Positions 4,837 through 10,458 of a stretch of DNA of 10,458 nucleotides are shown here, piece after piece. Position 1 is the first letter of the stretch. Each line of letters opens with the position of its first letter. The position numbers and the translations under genes were made by a program. The DNA is from Clostridiales bacterium (GTDB taxonomy: Bacteria; Bacillota; Clostridia; Christensenellales; UBA1242): NCBI GenBank assembly GCA_003453435.1, contig DMLH01000017.1, positions 1 through 10,458 on the forward strand. The letters are read 5' to 3'. Below the pieces are notes generated by a model. It was not told the DNA's origin. It did no database searches and saw only the letters and a list, made by a program, of their open reading frames with translations.

Positions 4837-6240
4837 TTACTTCTTTTTTATCTCTGTTCCTTGTCTGCCATCAATAATCATATATCCAAGACTTTCAACT
4901 TTTGCCCTAATGCTGTCTGCTAATGCAAAATTTTTTTGTATTTTGGCTTGTTTTCTTTCCTCTGCAAGTTTTAAAACTTCTTCTGGTACTTCAAATTTTT
5001 CCAACTCATTCTTCTCTGTGGTTAATTCACAGTTTTCAAAAGATAAACCAAAAATTTCATCCATTGAAATTGCTAAATTGTAAACATCTTTTGAATAAGG
5101 CATTTCCCTAAGCATTGTCCATAGTTCACCTAGCGCAAAAGGAATATTTAAATCATCATTCACAGCATCTTCAAAATTATGCTTAAATTTTTCAAGTTTT
5201 GCCTTATCAACATCGTGGTTACCATTTTTATGCAAGGATAATAAATACATAAGCCTATTTCTTGCAACCTTGCTGGCTTCTAATGCCTCAAAAGTGAAAT
5301 TCAACTTTTTTCTATAATGACCATTCAAACAAAAATATCTATAATCTAGTGCAGAAAAACCCTTTTCTTCAAGTTCCTCAATTCTGTAACAATTGCCAAG
5401 ACTTTTGCTCATTTTTCCGCCATCAACTTGCAAAAACTCAACGTGCATCCAAAACTTTGCTTGAAGTTTTCCGGTTAAGCCCTCGCTTTGTGCAAGTTCA
5501 TTTTCATGATGCACTGGAATATGGTCCACACCACCTGTATGAATGTCAAAAGTGTCACCCAAATATTTTCTGCTCATAGCCGAGCACTCAATATGCCAAC
5601 CCGGATAGCCTAAACCCCAAGGGCTTTGCCATTTCATTATGTGGTTTTCTGGTGCTTTTATCCAAAGCGCAAAATCGTAAGGGCTCCTTTTTTGCTCATT
5701 AACAGCAATTCTAGCACCGGCTTTTAAGTCGTCCAAATTAATTCCACTTAATCTTCCATAATTTTTTAATTTTTTAACATCAAAATAAACATTTCCATCT
5801 ACAACATATGCCATGTCGTTTTTAACAAGGCCTTCAACAAAATTAATCATATCTTGTATATGGTCTGTGGCTTTGGCAAGTTTTTCGGGCAAATCAATAT
5901 TTAATTTTTTGCAATCTTCTAAAAACCATTTAGTGTAAAAATCCGCAATTTCAAAAGGTGACTTATTTTCCTTTTTGCTGGCTTTTTCCATTTTGTCTTC
6001 ACCACTATCGGCATCACTTGTTAAATGCCCAACATCAGTTATATTCATAACGCCGTCAATTTTGTAGCCGTTATATTTTAATACTCGCCTTAAAGTGTCC
6101 ATAAAAATATATGCCCTCAAGTTTCCAATATGGGCATAACTATACACTGTTGGACCACAAGAGTACATTCTAACTGCATCTTTTTGGATTGGTTCAAAAA
6201 CTTCTTTTCTTCGTGTAAGTGTGTTGTAAAGTTTAATCAT
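4837..6240 (-). CDS. cysS: Cysteinyl-tRNA synthetase
   Basis: This class I aminoacyl-tRNA synthetase attaches Cys to tRNA-Cys in the cytoplasm. At 467 residues it is full length. The HIGH motif appears as HIGN (37-40) and KMSKS is at 276-280. The Zn ligands that select cysteine, C28 (CGPTVY), C219 (HIECS), H244 and E248 (HHENE), are at family spacing. The C-terminal helical anticodon-binding part (about 310-467) is present. The ATG at 6240 lies 16 nt after the stop of the MarR-like gene; the SD TAAGGAG overlaps that stop codon and is 12 nt from the ATG, a longer gap than usual. An in-frame stop rules out a longer N-terminus. It is the second gene of a marR-cysS operon. No T-box leader was found. 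Confidence 0.98.
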   Translation of the reverse strand: MIKLYNTLTRRKEVFEPIQKDAVRMYSCGPTVYSYAHIGNLRAYIFMDTLRRVLKYNGYKIDGVMNITDVGHLTSDADSGEDKMEKASKKENKSPFEIADFYTKWFLEDCKKLNIDLPEKLAKATDHIQDMINFVEGLVKNDMAYVVDGNVYFDVKKLKNYGRLSGINLDDLKAGARIAVNEQKRSPYDFALWIKAPENHIMKWQSPWGLGYPGWHIECSAMSRKYLGDTFDIHTGGVDHIPVHHENELAQSEGLTGKLQAKFWMHVEFLQVDGGKMSKSLGNCYRIEELEEKGFSALDYRYFCLNGHYRKKLNFTFEALEASKVARNRLMYLLSLHKNGNHDVDKAKLEKFKHNFEDAVNDDLNIPFALGELWTMLREMPYSKDVYNLAISMDEIFGLSFENCELTTEKNELEKFEVPEEVLKLAEERKQAKIQKNFALADSIRAKVESLGYMIIDGRQGTEIKKK

Positions 6241-6256
6241 TATTGTTTATTGCTCC

Positions 6257-6676
6257 TTAGCTAACAAGTTCACTTAAATCTTTTACAGACTCGTCAATTT
6301 GTTTCATATTATTTTTATATGAAAGTTGACGTTCAAAATTCTTTTGTGCTTTTTTAAGATATAAGTCTAAAACTTTTTCGCCATCTTCTGTAATTGTATA
6401 GGAAATTTCTCTGCCGTCAAACTCGTCTCGCTTTTTTTCAATAAGTTTTTCATTTTTTAGTTTGTTGCATAAAATTGCCAAATTGCTTTTTGCTAGACCA
6501 ACTTTAAATTGAAGTGTTGCTGGTGTGACAGATTCTGCCTTTGAAATTTCTAACAAAACTTTAATTTTTGAAGTTAGTGTTGCAGATTTTGTTGTCACAT
6601 CAAAGCCCTCACACAAGTTTTCAAGTCTAACAGCAAGCGACAAGACATTTTTTATCCTATTATAATTTTCCACCAT
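6257..6676 (-). CDS. MarR-like winged-helix regulator
   Basis: This 139-residue protein has a central winged helix: helices about 34-75 with LAKSNLAILCNKLKNEKLI (recognition helix about 62-76), then KKRDEFDGREISYTITEDGEKVLD (81-104), which has the MarR wing pattern with D87, R89 and a C-terminal helix (about 105-136) for dimerisation. The ligand cannot be read from the sequence. The SD GGAGG is 5 nt before the ATG. Its promoter carries a perfect 12-bp palindrome at the start site, so self-repression is likely and would extend to cysS, 16 nt downstream. No efflux or oxidoreductase target is clearly linked; the divergent lipoprotein gene at 6882 is a possible second target. Confidence 0.8.
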   Translation of the reverse strand: MVENYNRIKNVLSLAVRLENLCEGFDVTTKSATLTSKIKVLLEISKAESVTPATLQFKVGLAKSNLAILCNKLKNEKLIEKKRDEFDGREISYTITEDGEKVLDLYLKKAQKNFERQLSYKNNMKQIDESVKDLSELVS

Positions 6677-6772
6677 AAGGCCCTCCTTTGTTAATTTTTT
6701 GCAGTATCCCTTTTAGCAATTTGATACAGCATATCTCGTCAAAGTGTAAGTCAAAATTATAAATATGCGCAT

Positions 6773-6784
6773 TACTTTAAAGTA
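6773..6784. promoter_or_regulatory. Palindromic operator, probable site for the MarR-like protein
   Basis: TACTTTAAAGTA is a perfect 12-bp palindrome centred at the predicted transcription start, 1 bp past the -10. Location and symmetry suit a dimeric repressor; assigning it to the adjacent regulator is inference. Confidence 0.6.
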
Positions 6785-6785
6785 T

Positions 6786-6814
6786 ATTTTATAATATATA
6801 ATTGTAATTGTCAA
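6786..6814 (-). promoter_or_regulatory. marR-cysS promoter
   Basis: On the minus strand TTGACA (6809-6814, 6/6) is followed after 17 bp by TAAAAT (6786-6791, 5/6). The start is predicted near 6779, giving a leader of about 100 nt. Confidence 0.75.
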
Positions 6815-6836
6815 AAAAAATAAAGCATTTTACCAT
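6808..6836 (+). promoter_or_regulatory. Weak candidate promoter for the lipoprotein gene
   Basis: TTGTCA (6808-6813, 5/6) and TACCAT (6831-6836, 4/6) are 17 bp apart; the -35 overlaps that of the divergent marR promoter. The leader would be about 40 nt but has no SD. A weaker alternative (TTGAAT 6846-6851, CAAAAT 6870-6875) would start at the ATG. Confidence 0.3.
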
Positions 6837-6881
6837 TATAAAATTTTGAATATTTGAAACGTTAATGCACAAAATAGCAAT

Positions 6882-7892
6882 ATGAAAAACAAAAAAAATA
6901 GTAAAATTTTTAAAAGTTTAAAGAATTTGTTATGCTTTGCAATTGTTATTATAAGTTGTTTTACACTTTTTGGATGTGGTCAAAATGAAGAAAAAATTGG
7001 TGTGGACAGCATTGAAATTAGCAAAAAAAACTTGTATATGGCAGAAGGGCAAACAGCAGTGATATCTGCACAGGTATACCCTTTTAATGCCACAAATCAA
7101 AGTTATACCTTTGAAAGCAGTAATGAATCCGTTGTTAGCGTTGAAGATGGATTTATAACGGCCAGAAAAGCCGGCGATGCTGTTATTTATGTTTATAGTG
7201 AGGACGGCGGTTATCAGGATAGTTGCAATGTGCTTGTAACAAGGGCTAGTGATAATTTGGCGCTTAATGGGTACAACAACTTAAACATGCCACCAAAGGA
7301 ACTTGAACCAATATATAATAATGATGAAACGGGCGAACAGGTTAGCAAAAAAAATGATGCAAACAGTGAAAAGCGCTATACGGCCAAAAATTTAAATAAT
7401 AAAAATAGCAATAACACTAAAAACAATGAGCACATGTACAATAAAAATAAAAAATATGGCTCACGTGTATCAAATGAATATAAAAACAATAATGACATAC
7501 CCAAGCAAAAAAAAGTGAGCAGAAATTTTAAAGACATGATAAAAAATCAAGCACAAATTGTTAATGCAGAAGTTCAAAATGATATAACAGCAGGTAAAAG
7601 CGTTATTGAAAATTTAAAGTTAGATTTGCAAAATTCAATACAAAGTTTAAATGCAGAAAAAGATATGATTATGAGTGATATGCCACATCTTTTTAAAACA
7701 AGTTTGACCGATGCTTTTGATAACATTAGATGTGATATGATTGATATGTTTATAAACGCAAAGCAAAGTATTTTGGATGACTTAAGCAAAACTGAGGAAA
7801 ACCTTGAAAGCGGTGAATATAGCGTTGAAAGCAAAAATCTTAACGGTGTAACTTTTGTGGTAATTAAAAATAATGCCAATGAAGGCGAATAA
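6882..7892 (+). CDS. Lipoprotein with a bacterial Ig-like (Big_2) domain and C-terminal helical region
   Basis: This is an exported, lipid-anchored surface protein of 336 residues and unknown role. A basic N-terminus and hydrophobic stretch (about 15-30) end in the lipobox LFGC, with lipidated C32. Residues about 40-120 form a Big_2 domain: VDSIEISKKNLYMAEGQ, VYPFNATNQSYTFESSNESVVSV and GFITARKAGDAVIYVYS are typical. Residues about 145-212 are a low-complexity Asn/Lys-rich linker. Residues about 213-312 look helical and may form a coiled coil; a short strand (GVTFVVIKN) ends the protein. Big_2 domains are common in surface adhesins, but no specific function can be assigned. No SD precedes the ATG. 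It is divergent from marR-cysS and ends in a strong terminator. Confidence 0.85.
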   Translation: MKNKKNSKIFKSLKNLLCFAIVIISCFTLFGCGQNEEKIGVDSIEISKKNLYMAEGQTAVISAQVYPFNATNQSYTFESSNESVVSVEDGFITARKAGDAVIYVYSEDGGYQDSCNVLVTRASDNLALNGYNNLNMPPKELEPIYNNDETGEQVSKKNDANSEKRYTAKNLNNKNSNNTKNNEHMYNKNKKYGSRVSNEYKNNNDIPKQKKVSRNFKDMIKNQAQIVNAEVQNDITAGKSVIENLKLDLQNSIQSLNAEKDMIMSDMPHLFKTSLTDAFDNIRCDMIDMFINAKQSILDDLSKTEENLESGEYSVESKNLNGVTFVVIKNNANEGE

Positions 7893-7904
7893 ATTAAGTA
7901 AACT

Positions 7905-7938
7905 AAAAAAAGTTAAACGTTGCTGTTTAACTTTTTTT
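7905..7938 (+). terminator. Bidirectional terminator between convergent genes
   Basis: A perfect 14-bp stem (7905-7918 with 7925-7938; core GTTAAAC/GTTTAAC flanked by A7 and T7) surrounds a 6-nt loop. U-tracts form on both strands, so it ends the lipoprotein gene and the gene converging from 9106. Confidence 0.9.
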
Positions 7939-7960
7939 ACATACAAAATCGTTATTTATA

Positions 7961-9106
7961 TCAATAATCGTAGTCATGGTCATAATCGTAGTCATGGTCA
8001 TGATCATGATAATTAAAACAATCATAATATGTTACTTCTACACTTTTTTTAGGCAATGGGCTTTTTTTAAGATATTTTACATTAAACATATCAATATATT
8101 TGTTGCAAATTTTTATCCATTCGGTTAAATTTAAATTATATTCAAAATTTTCTAAAAAAAGCCAATTAACTACTTTGGAACCATCAATGTTTTTGCTATC
8201 AACAGTTGAATCAACTTCATTCAATTTATTGAGTTCGGAACTTTGCATATCTATATCGCAATTTTTTAAAATTTCTTGCTCTTCATTAACAAATTTTTTA
8301 AGTTCTGATATCCTTTTTAATCTATCAGCTTTATCTGTTTCTAAACGTTCAACTTCATTTTTTAATTCTTCATACAATTCGTGTATTGTATAGTGGCAAT
8401 GCTTGTTCATAGAGTCATAGTCTTTATATAGGTCTCTTAAATTCAAATTGTATTCGTAATTATCTTGCTTTGCTATTTCGCCCTCAATTTCTTCTAATCT
8501 CTTTTGAGCGTTTTGTCTTTCTTTTTCGCTCAATCCTTTTTTTGATGAATGACTTGTGTGACTACTACTCTTGCTCTTAGATCCACTACTGTAATCACTG
8601 CTGGTAGATGTAGGTCCGCTATCATAAGTTGTGATTAAATCAGGCGTTACAACGACGTGTCCATTAACATTAACCCATATATAATGGTGTGTACTTGAAT
8701 CATCATGATATCCTAATAAACTAAATAATTTGTTTCTTTCTGAATATAGCCATGCACAATGGTCATAATTTTCCGGCTTATAAACTTTTTCACACATTTT
8801 TAGCATTTTTTTGCTTTGCTCTGCCAAATCTTCTCTTAATTTTTCTAAACATTTGATTGCTGCACTTTTTCTGGCAATATCATAATTTAATTCGTTTAAA
8901 TTTTCAACACGGTAATTATGGTCGTCCACCAATTTATTGTAGCCCTTTATAATTTGTTTTTCTGCACTAAAAATTTTTAATATGCTATTTATTACGCCAT
9001 ATTCTTTTATGCCCTTATCTTTATAGTAGTAAGGATTCATATCAATAGCCTCACAATAATTTTTAATGTTGCTATTATGCCTTTTTATTGTTTTTGCGTT
9101 AACCAT
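7961..9106 (-). CDS. Unrecognised coiled-coil protein with Asp-His/Tyr repeat tail
   Basis: I do not recognise this 381-residue protein. It has no signal peptide or membrane segment. Residues about 50-110 and 190-285 are charged helical, probably coiled coil. Between them is a segment with aromatic and His residues (114-160, including STHHYIWVNVNGHVVVTP) and a Ser-rich linker (163-188). The motif (Y/F)EYNLNL occurs twice (217-223 and 321-327), each followed by an amphipathic, aromatic-rich stretch. The last 16 residues, YHDHDHDYDYDHDYDY, alternate Asp with His or Tyr and suggest metal binding (inference). The reading can be extended upstream to 9286, but only into the divergent SDR gene; ATG 9106 has SD AGAGGT at 8 nt and a good promoter just upstream. 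It is monocistronic, and codon use resembles its neighbours. Confidence 0.85.
   Translation of the reverse strand: MVNAKTIKRHNSNIKNYCEAIDMNPYYYKDKGIKEYGVINSILKIFSAEKQIIKGYNKLVDDHNYRVENLNELNYDIARKSAAIKCLEKLREDLAEQSKKMLKMCEKVYKPENYDHCAWLYSERNKLFSLLGYHDDSSTHHYIWVNVNGHVVVTPDLITTYDSGPTSTSSDYSSGSKSKSSSHTSHSSKKGLSEKERQNAQKRLEEIEGEIAKQDNYEYNLNLRDLYKDYDSMNKHCHYTIHELYEELKNEVERLETDKADRLKRISELKKFVNEEQEILKNCDIDMQSSELNKLNEVDSTVDSKNIDGSKVVNWLFLENFEYNLNLTEWIKICNKYIDMFNVKYLKKSPLPKKSVEVTYYDCFNYHDHDHDYDYDHDYDY
7964..7999. repeat. Two perfect copies of an 18-bp tandem repeat at the gene's 3' end
   Basis: The coding-strand unit GACCATGACTACGATTAT (D-H-D-Y-D-Y) occurs twice back to back (plus-strand 7982-7999 and 7964-7981), ending directly at the TGA stop. 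Further GAT/CAT codons precede it. Identity at synonymous positions suggests recent slippage or duplication. Confidence 0.95.
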
Positions 9107-9125
9107 ATATATAACCTCTGTGCAA

Positions 9126-9154
9126 ATTATACCACACAAAAACACAGTTTGCAA
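9126..9154 (-). promoter_or_regulatory. Promoter of the coiled-coil protein gene
   Basis: On the minus strand TTGCAA (9149-9154, 4/6) is followed after 17 bp by TATAAT (9126-9131, 6/6) preceded by TGG, an extended -10. The predicted leader is short and contains AGAGGT. Confidence 0.75.
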
Positions 9155-9172
9155 TACCCTTATTAAAAATTG

Positions 9173-9187
9173 TTGACTAATTGTCAA
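9173..9187. promoter_or_regulatory. 15-bp dyad over the SDR -35
   Basis: TTGAC-TAATT-GTCAA is a perfect 5+5 inverted repeat that includes the -35 hexamer in the 103-bp divergent spacer. It could be an operator for one or both genes; no regulator is adjacent. Confidence 0.4.
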
Positions 9188-9201
9188 ACTACACTTAAAA
9201 T
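9173..9201 (+). promoter_or_regulatory. SDR gene promoter, predicting a near-leaderless mRNA
   Basis: TTGACT (9173-9178, 5/6) and TAAAAT (9196-9201, 5/6) are 17 bp apart. The expected start at about 9208 is 2 nt before the ATG at 9210, and no SD exists upstream. Confidence 0.65.
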
Positions 9202-9209
9202 ATATATGT

Positions 9210-10019
9210 ATGAAAAAGAAAGAAGAAATTAAAAGAGTTGCAATTGTAACAGGGGCATCTAGTGGAATTGGCCTTGCCACTGCCAAAATGCTTATGCAAA
9301 AAGGCGTAATAGTTTATGGCTTAGCATTTAATGATTTTGAAGTGGATTTTAATTACATAAAGTGCGACGTGACAAATTTAGAACAAATTGAAAGTGCAGT
9401 TAAAAGTGTTTTTGAAAAGGAAGGCAGAATTGACTATTTGGTTAACTGCGCTGGTATGGGAATTTCTGGAAGCGTAGAAAACAGCCCTAATGAAAAAATA
9501 CAAAAAATTTTTAATGTAAACTTTTTTGGAACAGTTAATATGTGTAAAGCAGTTTTACCGTACATGAGGAAAAATAAATATGGCCACATTGTAAACATAA
9601 GTAGTGTTGCAGGCGAATTACCAATCCCTTTTCAAACTTTTTACAGCGCCACTAAAGCCAGCATTGAAAGTTTTACGGCAGGCTTTAATATGGAAGTTAA
9701 ACCTTTTGGAGTTAAAGCAGTATGTGTGTTGCCGGGAGACACTAAAACGGGTTTTACAAGCGCAAGAGAAAAAAATGCTACCGATGACAAAAGTTATGGC
9801 GCAAGAGTAACTAACAGTGTTGGTCAAATGGAAAAAGATGAACAACATGGTATGACGCCAGAAAGTGTTGCGAAAGTTATTTGTAAAGCACTTTTTAAAA
9901 ATAACCCAAAACCTATTAACGTTGTTGGCTTTAAATACAAGTTCTTCATTTTCCTTTCCAAAATAATGCCAAAGCGTTTTGCTTACTGGGTGCTTTACAA
10001 AATGTACGCCTCTAAATAA
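9210..10019 (+). CDS. Short-chain dehydrogenase/reductase, SDR family
   Basis: This is a classical SDR, an NAD(P)-dependent oxidoreductase, of 269 residues. The Rossmann motif TGASSGIG is at 14-21, D53 (CDVT) contacts adenine, NCAG is at 79-82, the catalytic tetrad is N104, S131 or S132, Y145 and K149 (YSATK), and PGDTKTGF (175-182) follows. The residue range after the second strand (GLAFNDF, 38-44) lacks an obvious Arg or Asp cofactor selector, so NAD versus NADP is undecided. The C-terminal part (about 240-267) is hydrophobic and basic (FFIFLSKIMPKRFAYWVLYKMY) and may touch the membrane or close over a lipid-like substrate. The substrate cannot be read. The gene is transcribed away from the coiled-coil gene and lacks an SD. 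Confidence 0.9.
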   Translation: MKKKEEIKRVAIVTGASSGIGLATAKMLMQKGVIVYGLAFNDFEVDFNYIKCDVTNLEQIESAVKSVFEKEGRIDYLVNCAGMGISGSVENSPNEKIQKIFNVNFFGTVNMCKAVLPYMRKNKYGHIVNISSVAGELPIPFQTFYSATKASIESFTAGFNMEVKPFGVKAVCVLPGDTKTGFTSAREKNATDDKSYGARVTNSVGQMEKDEQHGMTPESVAKVICKALFKNNPKPINVVGFKYKFFIFLSKIMPKRFAYWVLYKMYASK

Positions 10020-10035
10020 ATTTTAAAAAAACCTA

Positions 10036-10064
10036 TTGCAACATTTAAAAAAATATATTAAACT
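10036..10064 (+). promoter_or_regulatory. Weak candidate promoter of the J-domain gene
   Basis: TTGCAA (10036-10041, 4/6) and TAAACT (10059-10064, 4/6) are 17 bp apart, placing the start near 10071. TATAAA at 10064-10069 is an alternative -10 without a good -35. No CIRCE is present. Transcription from the SDR gene is also possible. Confidence 0.35.
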
Positions 10065-10072
10065 ATAAATAG

Positions 10073-10110
10073 TAAAACAAAAAATATGTTTGCTATTTAT
10101 TTTTGTTTTA
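10073..10110 (+). promoter_or_regulatory. AU-only hairpin abutting the SD of the J-domain gene
   Basis: TAAAACAAAAA (10073-10083) is a perfect 11-nt inverse of TTTTTGTTTTA (10100-10110), which ends at the base before GGAGG. A second pairing, ATAAATAG (10065-10072) with CTATTTAT (10093-10100), would compete with it. This could be an SDR terminator, a temperature-sensitive leader, or AT-rich chance. Confidence 0.45.
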
Positions 10111-10120
10111 GGAGGCTACA

Positions 10121-10458
10121 ATGGCAAAAACAGTGGATTATTATAAACTTTTGGGTATAAGCATTTTTGCAAGTGAAAATGAAATTAGAAGTGCATATCT
10201 TAGCAAAATTAAACATTATCACCCAGATAAATATAAAGGAAATAAAAGAGAAGCAGAAAATATTACATCAGAATTGAACATGGCTTACGACACTCTTAAA
10301 GACAAAGACAAAAAATTTGTATACGACTCTAAGTTTGGGTTTGACAAGCAAAGGGAAAGTTTTTTGTTTGAACAAGAAAAAGAAAAACGCAAGAAAGAGA
10401 AAAAAACAAAAAAAGCAGCAAGAAAAAAACCTAATATAAATACTGCAGACTATGCCAC
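10121..10458 (+). CDS. J-domain (DnaJ-like) protein, partial, C-terminus beyond window
   Basis: J-domain proteins stimulate DnaK ATPase and deliver clients. The first 70 residues are a J-domain: DYYKLLGIS (6-14), helix II about 19-33, the essential HPD loop at 34-36 (HYHPDKYKG), helix III about 44-58, and the closing KKFVYDSKFG. The usual Gly/Phe-rich linker of DnaJ is not seen; instead a Lys/Glu-rich, probably helical segment (about 76-105) follows. It is therefore probably a specialised J-protein rather than canonical DnaJ, but 112 residues are too few to decide. The SD GGAGG is 5 nt before the ATG. The first transcribed bases may form a hairpin next to the SD. Confidence 0.88.
   Translation, partial: MAKTVDYYKLLGISIFASENEIRSAYLSKIKHYHPDKYKGNKREAENITSELNMAYDTLKDKDKKFVYDSKFGFDKQRESFLFEQEKEKRKKEKKTKKAARKKPNINTADYA

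Noticed and set aside
6677..6779. T-box riboswitch in the leader of the marR-cysS operon
   Set aside because: T-boxes are common upstream of Bacillota tRNA synthetase genes, but there is no T-box core sequence, no terminator/antiterminator pair, and the leader is only about 100 nt.
7574..7879. Minus-strand frame opposite the lipoprotein gene
   Set aside because: No SD or recognisable domain, and it lies entirely within a well-supported coding region.
9107..9286. N-terminal extension of the coiled-coil protein by 60 residues with a hydrophobic segment
   Set aside because: It runs through the promoter region and the start of the divergent SDR gene. The ATG at 9106 has an SD and a promoter just upstream, so the apparent membrane segment is an antisense artefact.
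1..10458. Mobile element, prophage, defence island or CRISPR array
   Set aside because: No transposase, integrase, phage or nuclease-like gene, no flanking repeats, no spacer-repeat pattern, and base composition appears uniform by eye.

Overview
The window is AT-rich, densely packed bacterial chromosome. It has strong Shine-Dalgarno (SD) sites, sigma-A-type promoters, a CIRCE heat-shock operator, a SufC-SufB iron-sulfur operon behind an IscR-like Rrf2 regulator, and U-tailed hairpin terminators. Together these point to a low-GC Bacillota, most likely an uncultured clostridial lineage; the genus cannot be named from the sequence. No rRNA, tRNA, insertion sequence, phage gene or CRISPR array was seen. 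Both edge genes (sufB on the left, a J-domain gene on the right) are cut by the window boundary.

Layout. Bases 1-2247 (minus strand) hold an iron-sulfur assembly block: an IscR-like rrf2 gene with its own terminator, then sufC and sufB. sufC-sufB has a near-consensus promoter whose start site lies inside a 25-bp dyad, the probable operator. sufB should start upstream of the obvious ATG, overlapping the end of sufC. Bases 2331-3560 (minus) hold mscL, with a long charged insert after its second membrane helix, and greA, whose promoter places the transcript start on the start codon (predicted leaderless mRNA). Bases 3701-4369 (plus) hold an Hsp20 gene under a strong promoter and a CIRCE site; its protein carries an unusual Cys/His-rich insert. 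Bases 4397-6814 (minus) hold a Fur-family regulator with a degenerate sensing site, cysS, and a MarR-like regulator whose promoter carries a perfect 12-bp palindrome. Bases 6882-7939 (plus) hold a Big_2-domain lipoprotein ending in a bidirectional terminator. Bases 7961-9154 (minus) hold an unrecognised coiled-coil protein with a C-terminal Asp-His/Tyr repeat tail. Bases 9173-10019 (plus) hold a short-chain dehydrogenase, also predicted leaderless, and 10121 to the end holds a J-domain protein with an AU hairpin against its SD.

How it fits together. Most of the block is housekeeping and stress response: iron-sulfur supply, osmotic safety valve, transcript cleavage, small heat-shock protein, J-domain co-chaperone, metal or peroxide regulation, and Cys-tRNA charging. 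Operator-like dyads overlap four promoters (suf, hsp20, marR-cysS, SDR). The least explained items are the HD/YD-tailed coiled-coil protein, the Cys/His insert in Hsp20, the Fur-family protein lacking several usual metal ligands, and the two predicted leaderless transcripts. I saw no convincing wholly new multi-gene system; those four are the leads worth following.
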